A stretch of 64,000 nt of DNA from Arabidopsis thaliana. Its lineage: Eukaryota > Streptophyta > Magnoliopsida > Brassicales > Brassicaceae. Of this stretch, positions 45,380-56,639 are shown piece after piece. The notes beneath the pieces were generated by a model, which worked only from the letters and a program-made list of their open reading frames with translations, searched no databases and was not told the DNA's origin. The stretch's first letter is position 1; each line of letters opens with the position of its first letter. The DNA is taken from NCBI RefSeq assembly GCF_000001735.4, contig NC_003070.9, positions 496,001-560,000 on the forward strand, written 5' to 3'. The position numbers and the translations under genes are program-made.

Positions 45380-46216
45380 ATGGAACATGAAGAAACACAG
45401 AAGAAGACAGGAATCAGCTGGTCACTGGTTCGACCATTTCAAATGATCTCCATTAGCCTTCTTAGTCTTCTTGTCCCTCTCTCTTTCCTCTTCCTTTCAC
45501 GTCTCTCCGTTTCCTCCTCCTCAGCTCCAGTCACCGTCTCCGGAGTATTCTCCCTTCTTCATCAGGCCGATGTCGGAATCTTATACACAATCTTGTCCCT
45601 CATCATCGTCTCCACTTTAATCCACATTCTCTCCGGGAAACCAGAGTGCTCTGTTCTGCATTCCCATCTATACATTTGCTGGATCGTTCTCTTCATCGTT
45701 CAAGCTTGTGTCGCCTTCGGAATCGAAGGAACCATGAGCACGACCATTTCTATCGATACAGACAAAAGCTTTTCTCTTGCTGCTCAAGAAAGGTGGGTTT
45801 TGGTTAGGGTTATGTTCTTTTTGGGCCTACACGAAGTGATGCTAATGTGGTTCAGAGTCGTGGTTAAGCCGGTGATTGACGACACTGTGTTTGGGGTTTA
45901 CGTGGAGGAGGAGAGATGGTCGGAGAGAGCTGTCGTGGCGGTGACTTTTGGTCTAATGTGGTGGTGGAGGCTAAGAGATGAGGTAGAAAGTTTGGTGGTG
46001 GTTGCAGAGGTTAAACGTAACCTTCAGATACGTTTGGAGGGTCTCGATTTTGTGAACTGGTGGATGTATTACATCTGTGTTGGAATTGGCTTGGTGAAGA
46101 TCTTCAAGGGTTTTTTGTATTTTGTGAATATGTTAATTTTGACCATTAATAGGTCGAGAAAATGCTGTGAATCGTGTCTTGTTGATGATATGTGTAATAT
46201 TGATGATCATGTGTAA
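45380..46216 (+). CDS. Plant transmembrane protein, tandem copy 1 (unknown function)
   Basis: A single exon of 278 aa. I do not recognise a functional domain. The chain starts MEHEETQKKTG and has several hydrophobic segments: about residues 21-40, 58-76, 90-108, 140-160, 190-200 and 240-260. That suggests a five- or six-pass membrane protein. Conserved points with copy 2 are WS.VRPFQMIS, SGKPECSVLHSHLYICWIVLF, LGLHEVMLMWFR and MWWWRLRDEVESL. A Cys-rich tail ends CCESC...C. Met at 45380 is chosen because copy 2 starts there too; an upstream in-frame ATG (45248) lies in the leader. It shares about 80% of residues with the next gene. Confidence 0.72.
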   Translation: MEHEETQKKTGISWSLVRPFQMISISLLSLLVPLSFLFLSRLSVSSSSAPVTVSGVFSLLHQADVGILYTILSLIIVSTLIHILSGKPECSVLHSHLYICWIVLFIVQACVAFGIEGTMSTTISIDTDKSFSLAAQERWVLVRVMFFLGLHEVMLMWFRVVVKPVIDDTVFGVYVEEERWSERAVVAVTFGLMWWWRLRDEVESLVVVAEVKRNLQIRLEGLDFVNWWMYYICVGIGLVKIFKGFLYFVNMLILTINRSRKCCESCLVDDMCNIDDHV

Positions 46217-47152
46217 GAAATTTGACATTTTATACTCAAACTCATTTGATTTATTTATATATATAGTTTTTTCATTTAAATGTCTTCTTTCTTGTTATAA
46301 ATTTAAACCTTTTTTTTTTTTGGGTCATAAAAATAATAGGATATCAAATAGCAATCTTTTATAATCTAAAGATAATCATTGAACATTAATTTAAGTGGAT
46401 CTTAAGTCTTTTTATAGTTATGTTTATAACACGTGCATAATATATATACGTAGTCACTTTTTAAGAAAACTTTGGACATTTAGTTAACGTTATAAAGAGT
46501 AAAAAATTTTAAAATATTAGAGTAAAGAGTAATTTACGTTTTAACACAAGGATTTATAACGAACTCTCGAGAGCTTGAATTTATCCTCTTTTCCAAAAAA
46601 TTATTTTATTTTTAATCTATTTATAATATTATGTACAACACACATTTAATCTTAAAAAAATAAAGATATCAATGAACTTTATCCATGTAATGGTCAAACA
46701 CTAGATATGTTGGGAACGTTGGATCCATTATTTTTAAAAATCAAATTTTTTCATATCTATTATTTGTTTCAAAGAAAAAAAAAACACACGACGATTATCC
46801 ATCTGCCGGCTGTGTTCATCGGTAAACCTATATTTTAAAACTGGTGGGCTTTTCATTACCATAAGTTTGGACATGTTTTTATAATTTGATGTATAGTGTA
46901 GACCAAAAAATAGAGAAATAAGAAAGGGAACCTTTGTGGTGATTGTAACAAAACAGAAATCATTATATTGAATCATTCGAAAAGACGAAAAGATCAAACC
47001 TTTGTAGCTAGATGACCATAGACGTGGCTGCCAATTACAGTCTTAATGCTTTTATATAGATCTTTCTTACATCCTCTGTTCCTTCACATTCAAGAAACAG
47101 TATCATCCCATTTTCTTTCTTCTTCTCAGTGTTTCAATCTTTGCGAATTAAG
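46217..47152. other. Spacer between the two membrane-protein genes
   Basis: AT-rich. The right half (about 46540-47150) is the duplicated upstream flank of copy 2: it shares tgtaatggtc, gccggctgtgttcatcg and a ctagatgaccatagacgtgg tract with the flank of copy 1. No gene. Confidence 0.6.
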
Positions 47153-47983
47153 ATGGAACATGAAGAAACACAAAAGAACACAAGAAACAGCTGGTCCCTG
47201 ATTCGACCATTTCAAATGATCTCCATTAGCTTTCTTAGCCTCCTCCTCCCTCTATCTTTCCTCTTTCTTTCACGTCTCTCTCTCTATACCTCCTCAACTC
47301 CGGTCACCGTCTCCGGCGTTTCCTCTGTTATTCACCAGGCAGATGTCGGAGTCTTATACACGATCTTGTTTCTCATCATCGTCTTCACTTTAATCCACAG
47401 TCTCTCAGGAAAACCAGAATGCTCTGTTCTCCATTCCCATCTCTACATCTGCTGGATCGTTCTCTTCATCGCCCAAGCTTGTGCCTTTGGGATCAAAAGA
47501 ACCATGAGCACGACCATGTCTATAAATCCAGACAAAAACTTGTTTCTTGCGACACATGAAAGATGGATGTTGGTTAGGGTTTTGTTCTTTTTGGGGCTAC
47601 ACGAAGTGATGCTGATGTGGTTTAGAGTCGTGGTTAAGCCTGTGGTTGACAACACTATATATGGGGTCTACGTGGAGGAGAGGTGGTCCGAGAGAGCCGT
47701 TGTGGCAGTGACCTTTGGTATAATGTGGTGGTGGAGGCTAAGAGATGAGGTAGAAAGTCTTGTGGTGGTGGTTACGGCGGATAGACTTAACCTCCCCATT
47801 CGTTTGGAGGGTCTCAATTTTGTGAACTGGTGTATGTATTACATCTGTGTTGGAATTGGTTTAATGAAGATCTTCAAAGGGTTTTTGGATTTTGTGAATA
47901 CGTTGACTTTGAGCATTAAGAGGTCGAGAAAAGGCTGTGAATCATGTGTTTTTGATGATATGTGTAATGATGATCATGTGTAA
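47153..47983 (+). CDS. Plant transmembrane protein, tandem copy 2 (unknown function)
   Basis: A single exon of 276 aa, the duplicate of 45380-46216, with the same start context and the same hydrophobic segments. Differences are scattered substitutions and two short length changes (VEERWSE against VEEERWSE, and the tail DDMCNDDHV). Both copies keep a full open frame, so both look under selection or are recent. The upstream 150 bp match copy 1 closely (CT-rich leader), so expression is likely to be similar. Function cannot be inferred from sequence; a multi-pass membrane protein with a Cys-rich C-terminus is all that can be said. Confidence 0.72.
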   Translation: MEHEETQKNTRNSWSLIRPFQMISISFLSLLLPLSFLFLSRLSLYTSSTPVTVSGVSSVIHQADVGVLYTILFLIIVFTLIHSLSGKPECSVLHSHLYICWIVLFIAQACAFGIKRTMSTTMSINPDKNLFLATHERWMLVRVLFFLGLHEVMLMWFRVVVKPVVDNTIYGVYVEERWSERAVVAVTFGIMWWWRLRDEVESLVVVVTADRLNLPIRLEGLNFVNWCMYYICVGIGLMKIFKGFLDFVNTLTLSIKRSRKGCESCVFDDMCNDDHV

Positions 47984-48795
47984 GATATTTGACATATTAT
48001 ACTCATCTCTTGAATGTTTTTGAGATTTTTTTATTTTTATTTTCTATTTCTTGCTAGGAATTTAACCCGTATATATGTCACAAAAATAGTAGAATATCAG
48101 AAAGCAAAAATATTTTATCTAAAAATAACCATTGAACATTAATTTAAGTCTTTTTATAATTATATTTTTATAACACACCCTTTTTAAGAAAAACTTGGAG
48201 ATTTAATTAACGTTATAAATAGTAAAAAATATCGGATTTACGTAGAAGTTTTAAATGCGTATAATTAAATTTACGAATTGAATAATATAGCCATATATAT
48301 ATTTTTGAAGATTTAAACTCATTTTGTTTCTTCCATATATGCATAATATATAAGCTTAAATAGAAAACTAGCTAGGAATGAATACTAATATATATAATGA
48401 CATTAATATAAGTCTTACCGGACACTCCAAAATGTATATATTGATCTATCAACATTTTTTCATTGGTTTACTAAACCAAGTTGTCACATAAATATGAGTT
48501 AACGCCTTTTTTTTTATAATATTGTATATGAATTTAAACTTGAGCTGTCAAACGTCAAGCAAACCCAACATCTACATACATATAGTACTATATTTTGAAA
48601 ATTAAAATTTTCTTAAATTTCCCATATTATTTTCCTTTTAAAGCAAGCAAGTCCAAATACGTTTCTTCCAGATTATAATTTTCCTTAATAAGGTTTTCTA
48701 CAAAAAAAAATCAACTTCTTATTTAAAAAACCCTTTGCATTATCCTTTTCACCAACATCAGAGAAGACGAGAAAAAAAGAAGAGGCGAGTGGTTA
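47984..48795. promoter_or_regulatory. MEDEA upstream region
   Basis: About 800 bp of AT-rich DNA between the second membrane-protein gene and the MEDEA start. No repeat or transposon with clear ends is seen here. From the literature, maternal MEDEA expression depends on DEMETER demethylation of promoter-proximal DNA; which bases are involved cannot be read from the sequence. Confidence 0.45.
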
Positions 48796-51700
48796 ATGGA
48801 GAAGGTTAGTTTCACTCCAAACATATATGAATTGACTAGGTTATGAAATCCATATATTTTAATTGTGTGTTTATGATAGATCAATAACATTTAGGGTTGA
48901 ATTTTCTTGTGATCTATTATGTTATTCGTCCCATGCATGATCCATAAAACTTTTATTTTTGAATTTGTCTAGGAAAACCATGAGGACGATGGTGAGGGTT
49001 TGCCACCCGAACTAAATCAGATAAAAGAGCAAATCGAAAAGGAGAGATTTCTGCATATCAAGGTAAGAGACATTTGGTTGCTTTAATATTTTATTCTCTT
49101 CTGTATGTTTTTCTGAAAATTAAGGAGAGGAGAGGACTTAATCTCATAACTATACGATTCCAAAGAGATGTTAAGATACATCTAATAAACAGTTATACAT
49201 TAGTCATAATCTTTAAAACTAAAAAGAGAAATTTCCAAACTTTTAAATTAAAAACAGAATTTAGAAAATGCCAGCGAATCGATAACGACATCCAGATCTG
49301 TCGGGTATCCAAAACTTAGAATAAAAAAATAATTAATATATTTATAATATAAAGCTGGAACTTAGGTTATAAAATAAAATTGAAAATAATAGTAGATTTT
49401 TTTGTTTTTGTCAAACAAAATAGTAATACAATTTGTTTTTTTTAGTACAAAGAAACTAAATAGGTCCAAATTGTTTTTTTTTTAACATTCAGCCAAAAAA
49501 GCCAAGATTGATGCATATATCAAGAAATCGAAATCAAAACTTTTGTATTCAAGTATTCTAGTTTCACTATATATAGAGTCCAGTTTCTGAAATTTAAAAA
49601 ATCATTTACCTATATATTACTTGATTAACAGAGAAAATTCGAGCTGAGATACATTCCAAGTGTGGCTACTCATGCTTCACACCATCAATCGTTTGACTTA
49701 AACCAGCCCGCTGCAGAGGATGATAATGGAGGAGACAACAAATCACTTTTGTCGAGAATGCAAAACCCACTTCGTCATTTCAGTGCCTCATCTGATTATA
49801 ATTCTTACGAAGATCAAGGTTATGTTCTTGATGAGGATCAAGATTATGCTCTTGAAGAAGATGTACCATTATTTCTTGATGAAGATGTACCATTATTACC
49901 AAGTGTCAAGCTTCCAATTGTTGAGAAGCTACCACGATCCATTACATGGGTCTTCACCAAAAGGCATGTGTGTTTTTTGTTTCGTACTAGTTTCAAAATA
50001 TTAATCATATACTATATAGTAATCACTCATAGTGCATATATACATTTCTTTAACATTGCAGTAGCCAGCTGATGGCTGAAAGTGATTCTGTGATTGGTAA
50101 GAGACAAATCTATTATTTGAATGGTGAGGCACTAGAATTGAGCAGTGAAGAAGATGAGGAAGATGAAGAAGAAGATGAGGAAGAAATCAAGAAAGAAAAA
50201 TGCGAATTTTCTGAAGATGTAGACCGATTTATATGGTTAGTTTTTGCATTACATATGTTCTTGATTATTAATTTGTAGTCCATATTTAATAAACTGCTCA
50301 AGAAATTTTCAGGACGGTTGGGCAGGACTATGGTTTGGATGATCTGGTCGTGCGGCGTGCTCTCGCCAAGTACCTCGAAGTGGATGTTTCGGACATATTG
50401 GTAACAATATTCGAATAAAAACTTCATACGTCGATCAATAACTTTCCTGCTTATTTAATTTTTGTTGTTTTTCGTCGTGAGAAATGTTTTAAATTTTCAA
50501 ATCTAATGTAGGAAAGATACAATGAACTCAAGCTTAAGAATGATGGAACTGCTGGTGAGGCTTCTGATTTGACATCCAAGACAATAACTACTGCTTTCCA
50601 GGATTTTGCTGATAGACGTCATTGCCGTCGTTGCATGGTAACTTTGAATCTTTCTTTTTTAATTTAGCCACAAAAAAGGGAGATGATCATACATGTTTTT
50701 ATTTTATTTTATCATTTGTTTTACAGATATTCGATTGTCATATGCATGAGAAGTATGAGCCCGAGTCTAGATCCGTAAGCATTAAATTCATTTAAATTAT
50801 TTTGTTAGTTTCACAACCCTTATATATAAGGTTAAGTGATTAACTTAATTAGATTGCTTTGGCTTGTCAGAGCGAAGACAAATCTAGTTTGTTTGAGGAT
50901 GAAGATAGACAACCATGCAGTGAGCATTGTTACCTCAAGGTCTCTATCTCTCTCCCTCTCTCTCTCAATTTTTTTGTCTATTCCTTAATTACGTTTATTA
51001 GTTACTGGTTTAATATTAAATAGGTGAGGAGTGTGACAGAAGCTGATCATGTGATGGATAATGATAACTCTATATCAAACAAGATTGTGGTCTCAGATCC
51101 AAACAACACTATGTGGACGCCTGTAGAGAAGGATCTTTACTTGAAAGGAATTGAGATATTTGGGAGAAACAGGTAAAAAAATAAAAATAGATTTAATGCA
51201 TTAATATATATACTTACACTGTATTCCTTGATTATGCTGGTTCGCAGTTGTGATGTTGCATTAAACATACTTCGGGGGCTTAAGACGTGCCTAGAGATTT
51301 ACAATTACATGCGCGAACAAGATCAATGTACTATGTCATTAGACCTTAACAAAACTACACAAAGACACAATCAGGTACACTAACCTATGTCGTAATTATT
51401 CTCATGACATGTATGTTAAAAACACATGAAGTTTCCTATATGTGTTGATGGTTTTATCACAGGTTACCAAAAAAGTATCTCGAAAAAGTAGTAGGTCGGT
51501 CCGCAAAAAATCGAGACTCCGAAAATATGCTCGTTATCCGCCTGCTTTAAAGAAAACAACTAGTGGAGAAGCTAAGTTTTATAAGCACTACACACCATGC
51601 ACTTGCAAGTCAAAATGTGGACAGCAATGCCCTTGTTTAACTCACGAAAATTGCTGCGAGAAATATTGCGGGTATGTCATTCAATTTTTCCTAAGCCGGA

Positions 51701-52994
51701 AGATCCATGAGATTTAATTTGAACATGAGTTTGTATTTTTTGTTCAGGTGCTCAAAGGATTGCAACAATCGCTTTGGAGGATGTAATTGTGCAATTGGCC
51801 AATGCACAAATCGACAATGTCCTTGTTTTGCTGCTAATCGTGAATGCGATCCAGATCTTTGTCGGAGTTGTCCTCTTAGGTAACACTTTCACTTCAATAT
51901 CTCTTTATACAAATTCTATAATCAAAGTAATTCAAACCAAAAGTCTTATAAAAAAAACTTTATATATAGCTGTGGAGATGGCACTCTTGGTGAGACACCA
52001 GTGCAAATCCAATGCAAGAACATGCAATTCCTCCTTCAAACCAATAAAAAGGTAATCAACGTCAAATCCGTACCGAAAATTTAAAACTAATTATACGAAA
52101 GACATTTAACTATCATTTCCCGTATTTTACTAGATTCTCATTGGAAAGTCTGATGTTCATGGATGGGGTGCATTTACATGGGTAAGCAATCATGTAAATA
52201 TAAGAATAAGTTTAATAGTTATTGGTGCATTCATAACACTTTTTTTTTTTTAATAATGTTTTATACTTTAGACCATTAAATATATTGTGTGATATGGTTT
52301 GACCCGTCAGGACTCTCTTAAAAAGAATGAGTATCTCGGAGAATATACTGGAGAACTGATCACTCATGATGAAGCTAATGAGCGTGGGAGAATAGAAGAT
52401 CGGATTGGTTCTTCCTACCTCTTTACCTTGAATGATCAGGTAACTTCAGAATAATTTTGAAGTAACGTTTTAATCATTCGCGGGTTACACATCTATTCGA
52501 ATCAAAGTAACATTTATTTTACAGCTCGAAATCGATGCTCGCCGTAAAGGAAACGAGTTCAAATTTCTCAATCACTCAGCAAGACCTAACTGCTACGCCA
52601 AGGTACTAAGCCGTTATACTTTATCTTGAACAAATACTAACATTATACAAACAAAAATACTTATGTTAGTTTCTTTAGTTAAATCGTGTATCAACTTTAC
52701 TCGTCGTTGATTGGTTTTCATATTGAAGATATTCCAAGAAACTCAAACTCATTTTAAATGATTTTTTCTTGTCGAGAAAATTTAGGTTACGAAAATTTAT
52801 GGTTTCGTGTGCAGTTGATGATTGTGAGAGGAGATCAGAGGATTGGTCTATTTGCGGAGAGAGCAATCGAAGAAGGTGAGGAGCTTTTCTTCGACTACTG
52901 CTATGGACCAGAACATGCGGATTGGTCGCGTGGTCGAGAACCTAGAAAGACTGGTGCTTCTAAAAGGTCTAAGGAAGCCCGTCCAGCTCGTTAG
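48796..52994 (+). CDS. MEA: MEDEA, Polycomb H3K27 methyltransferase (SET domain)
   Basis: Seventeen exons join to 689 aa: 48796-48804, 48973-49062, 49632-49963, 50062-50235, 50313-50400, 50512-50637, 50727-50774, 50871-50939, 51024-51172, 51248-51374, 51463-51671, 51748-51879, 51970-52051, 52134-52181, 52311-52439, 52525-52602 and 52815-52994. This is the catalytic subunit of the seed Polycomb complex (FIS-PRC2), which trimethylates H3K27 and blocks endosperm growth before fertilisation. In order: an acidic run, a SANT-like middle region, a Lys/Arg-rich nuclear signal, a Cys-rich CXC domain ([13 protein letters not shown] onward) and a C-terminal SET domain with [18 protein letters not shown] and the FFDYCYG motif. 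Exon 1 is only 9 nt. Intron 3 uses a GC donor (AAAAG|GCATGT). The gene is imprinted (maternally expressed) in Arabidopsis. Confidence 0.97.
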
Positions 52995-53654
52995 TTTTTG
53001 ATCTGAGGAGAAGCAGCAATTCAAGCAGTCCTTTTTTTATGTTATGGTATATCAATTAATAATGTAATGCTATTTTGTGTTACTAAACCAAAACTTAAGT
53101 TTCTGTTTTATTTGTTTTAGGGTGTTTTGTTTGTATCATATGTGTCTTAACTTTCAAAGTTTTCTTTTTGTATTTCAATTTAAAAACAATGTTTATGTTG
53201 TTAGTTTGCATAGACCTTTGGAAAAAAAAAGCTTTGCACAACTTTACATTTATTTAGTCTTCATTTAGCGAAAAATCACATAACACAAGTCTGTGGTACG
53301 TAATGTACAAAAATGTCAAAATAATGGGTTTTATCATTAAAAAAAAATATTGGTTATGAATGAAGTATAGTTAGAATTTTAGGTATTAGCTCGTTTGGTT
53401 TTAAAACGTTTTTCGAGATTTAATTTTGTAGTCTATTGAGTAATACATGGAAGAATCATCAACAAAGTGGCTGTAGCTTACGAAAGGTTTTACTTTAATG
53501 TAAATATGTATTTGATGCATCTAACATTTAGTATCTAAACAAATAAAAACAAAAAAAAAGAAAAAAGCTCTTTAAAATCCGAAAGTAACTATTTTCAAAA
53601 AATCTAAATTATAAACTTAAATGTTTGGAATCGCGAACGACTATTGCTAAATAT
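52995..53654. other. MEDEA 3' region up to the repeat array
   Basis: The first ~250 bp are the likely 3' untranslated region. A 41-bp relic of a tRNA-His gene lies at 53441-53481 and is annotated separately. No coding frame of interest. Confidence 0.55.
53441..53481 (+). pseudogene. Truncated tRNA-His relic
   Basis: Taatacatgg, catcaacaaagtggctgtag and tta match 56618-56654, that is the 5' flank plus the first ~14 nt of the intact tRNA-His gene 3.2 kb to the right. The match then stops. Because the 5' flank is included, this is a DNA-level copy rather than a reverse-transcribed tRNA. It cannot fold into a tRNA. Confidence 0.7.
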
Positions 53655-53655
53655 A

Positions 53656-54899
53656 AATGCTAAATATACATGAAGATGTGAAAAACATGTTGGATTTGTG
53701 GAATCGTTAATGACCACGGTTAAATGGCGGGATCCAAAATCCGGTTAGATTTCACAATGTCATATTACGTCATATTAATTTAGTATTTATAAAAAAAACC
53801 TTTTAAAAAAAATGAGTTGAAAATCTTTTAAGAAAATAAAAAATAAAATAAATGCTAAATATACATGAAGATGTGAAAAACATGTTGGATTTGTGGAATC
53901 GTTAATGACCACGGTTAAATGGCGGGATCCAAAATCTGGTTAGATTTCACAACGCCATATTAATTTAGTATTTATAAAAAAACTTTTTTAAAAAAATGAG
54001 TTAAAATCTTTTAAAAAAATAAAATAAAAAATAAATGCTAAATATACATGAAGATGTGAAAACATGTTGGATTTGTAGAATCGCTAATGACCACGGTTAA
54101 ATGGCGGGATCCAAAATCTGGTTAGATTTCACAATGTCATATTAATTTAATATTTATAAAAAAACTTTTTTTAAAAATGAGTTGAAAATCTTTTAAGAAA
54201 ATAAAATAAAAAATAAATGCTAAATGTATGAAGATGTGAAAAACATGTTGGATTTGTGGAATCGCTAATGACCACGGTTAAATGGCGGGATCCAAAATCT
54301 GGTTAGATTTCACAACGCCATATTAATTTAGTATTTATAAAAAAACTTTTTTAAAAAAATGAGTTAAAATCTTTTAAAAAAATAAAATAAAAAATAAATG
54401 CTAAATATACATGAAGATGTGAAAAACATGTTGGATTTGTGGAATCGCTAATGACCACGGTTAAATGGCGGGATCCAAAATCTGGTTAGATTTCACAATG
54501 TCATATTAATTTAATATTTATAAAAAAGCTTTTTTAAAAAAATGAGTTGAAAATCTTTTAAGAAAATAAAATAAAAAATAAATGCTAAATGTATGAAGAT
54601 GTGAAAAACATGTTGGATTTGTGGAATCGCTAATGACCACGGTTAAATGGCGGGATCCAAAATTCGGTTAGATTTCACAACGTCATATTAATTTAGTATT
54701 TATGTAAAAACTTTAAAAAACTGAGTTGAAAATCTTTATAAAAAAAAAAAATGCTAAAATATACATGAAGATGTGAAAAACATGTTGGATTTGTGGAATC
54801 GCTAATGACCACGGTTAAATGACGGGATCCAAAATCCAATTAGATTTCATAACGTCATATTAATTTAGCATTTATAAAACTTTTTAAAAAATAAAATAA
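53656..54899. repeat. MEDEA 3' tandem array (MEA-ISR), seven ~183-bp units
   Basis: Seven direct repeats start (at aatgctaaat) near 53656, 53851, 54034, 54216, 54397, 54581 and 54750. Unit lengths are about 195, 183, 182, 181, 184, 169 and a final ~150. Each holds a conserved core, atgaagatgtgaaaaacatg, followed by gaccacggttaaatggcggg with a GGATCC site (unit 7 has gacggg), and an AT-rich half. The array matches what the literature calls MEA-ISR, a cytosine-methylated repeat 3' of MEDEA. Units 2 and 4 share private variants, as do units 3 and 5. Confidence 0.93.
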
Positions 54900-56097
54900 A
54901 AGATTTTGAAACAATCCGATCATCAAATAAATAAAAAACATTTTACAACTAAAATCAATATTTATTTTTTGTAAAAAAGAATAAGAAAGAGAGTATAGAA
55001 AGTCGTTACCAAGCAATAGCAAAATATGGTGTATATCACGAATCCAAACAATCTTGCGGCTGCACCCACTGATTTGGCGAATCAAGAATATGAACCTACA
55101 ATAATAATAAGAAGAAAGCTAAAGGTTAATTAAAATAATTTAACAAACAAAGTGATAACAGACAAGAAAACCGCAAATTAGGTCAATTTCGTAAAACTGA
55201 CTTCAAGAGCAAACCCTAGTTCCTCTCATGAAATTGCGTTTATTATTGATTGACCTATAACCTAAAGAGACTTTCTTTTTGCAGCAGCAAGTTGCGCTAA
55301 AATTATAAATCCAAGGTTCCAAGAGATCAAAATAGAAGCAACAAACCTGAATCTCGTCATAACGACGCATATGATGCATCATCCATGGTTTGCGTCACCA
55401 CCTCCGACTGTCGGTCCATGATTTGGTAAAGATCGTGAAACGCAAAAAAACAGAGACGGAAAATAAGAACGGTGGTGAAATCTTTAATCGTGTGATCAAA
55501 CGGATCCGATGACATTGGCGCGGATGGTCATCGAGCTTTTGACGTTCTCGTGATCGGTGAGTTCTCTTTGTAAGAGAGGAATAGAACTTGATCAAGAAGA
55601 AACAGAGACTAAAAAGAAAGAAGAAGAAGAAGAAGAAGAAGAAGGTGGATTTTTGTTTTCGAAGAAAGAGGACTTTTGTTATATATAGAGAGAAAGGTTG
55701 CCAACGGAAAAAAAAAGATAGGTTGGGTTAAATTGTTCCAAGAAAAGGAAATTACTCATACCAATATAGAAAAAGGAAATTGTTTATATCGATAATAAAA
55801 AGTGACCGTTACAACAATCATATCATATATTTATTTTTTACTGCCCTTGATGTGAATTGAGGTGACTTGCGTTTGTTGTAGTTAATTAGAGATTCAAACA
55901 ATTGATTACTGCAGATGATTTAAAAAAAGGCCAAGATTAAAACGCAAACTTTAAAGTTGCTTCGATTCCGGTTAAGACTATATGCAGTTTCAGTTTCCTT
56001 GATTTAGGATTTTTCTTTGTTTGTGGTATATCATAAGAAAAAACAACAGATATTATTTTGATTCTTCCATATATCATCTCTGAGTGACTCTGTTATT
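54900..56097. other. Region between the MEDEA repeats and the aldehyde oxidase remnant
   Basis: It contains a possible minus-strand transcription unit (annotated separately, 55000-55690) and a (GAA)n tract at 55617-55643. The rest is AT-rich with no supported gene. Confidence 0.5.
55000..55690 (-). other. Possible spliced minus-strand transcript, no clear protein
   Basis: A TATATATA box on the minus strand near 55681-55688 is followed by a GA/CT-rich leader including a (GAA)n tract. A short frame MDRQSEVVTQTMDD starts at 55418. A plausible donor (ATTCAG|GTTTGT, about 55347) and an acceptor (about 55099) would splice it. None of the frames shows a known domain. It could be a non-coding transcript or the 5' part of a degraded gene. 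Confidence 0.28.
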
Positions 56098-56547
56098 TTA
56101 AGGATATGTTTTCCATTCTAAGTACTTCTCTACGCTTTCAAGGCCACAAAGCTGCTTCACCACCGGCAGCAGCTTCAATCTTCTTAAAGTAAACAAACAG
56201 AAACGCCAATTAACCAACCTGTGATAGAACATTAAGTGCACATCCAGAATCCGGACCAAAACCAAGCTAATTACCTGTCCTAAATCAATAGCAGGATTAA
56301 GGCTTTTACCACAGTCATAGATAATATCTGATCTTATAAATTCTGTTTTTCCTGTCACAAGGTCAACCTCCACCTGCACATTTTTACATATATATATTCA
56401 AATTTTACTGATTTTATCTCAGGGAATGGTTTAAAATATTGGCTATGAGATTCACCTCACTCGCTCCAATTCCATAGTTGAGATATTCTGCAGAAGAGGA
56501 CTCTGGCTTATAAAAGGTTCGAGCTGAATTTTCTAGTCTGTTCTCAA
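56098..56547 (-). pseudogene. Aldehyde oxidase fragment
   Basis: Two adjacent exons of a molybdenum-hydroxylase gene are recognisable. 56456-56547 encodes ARTFYKPESSSAEYLNYGIGASE; 56275-56373 encodes VEVDLVTGKTEFIRSDIIYDCGKSLNPAIDLGQ. Both belong to the molybdopterin-binding C-terminal domain of plant aldehyde oxidases (AAO family), enzymes of abscisic-acid and auxin metabolism. The FAD and Fe-S domains and most of the Mo domain are absent, and the sequence after the second exon loses similarity after a few codons (KIEAAAGGEA). With about 65 of some 1350 residues left, no activity is possible. Donor and acceptor sites of the surviving intron are intact (56374-56455). Confidence 0.75.
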
Positions 56548-56639
56548 CTGAATTTTTCACTCAGTGACAATCTATATCCAACTTAGATCAACATGATTAT
56601 TAACGTTTATTAATTAATACATGGAAAAACATCAACAAA

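Noticed and set aside
53656-54899. CRISPR-like array
   Set aside because: The direct repeats are ~183 bp with no unique spacers and lie in plant DNA; this is a satellite-like tandem array.
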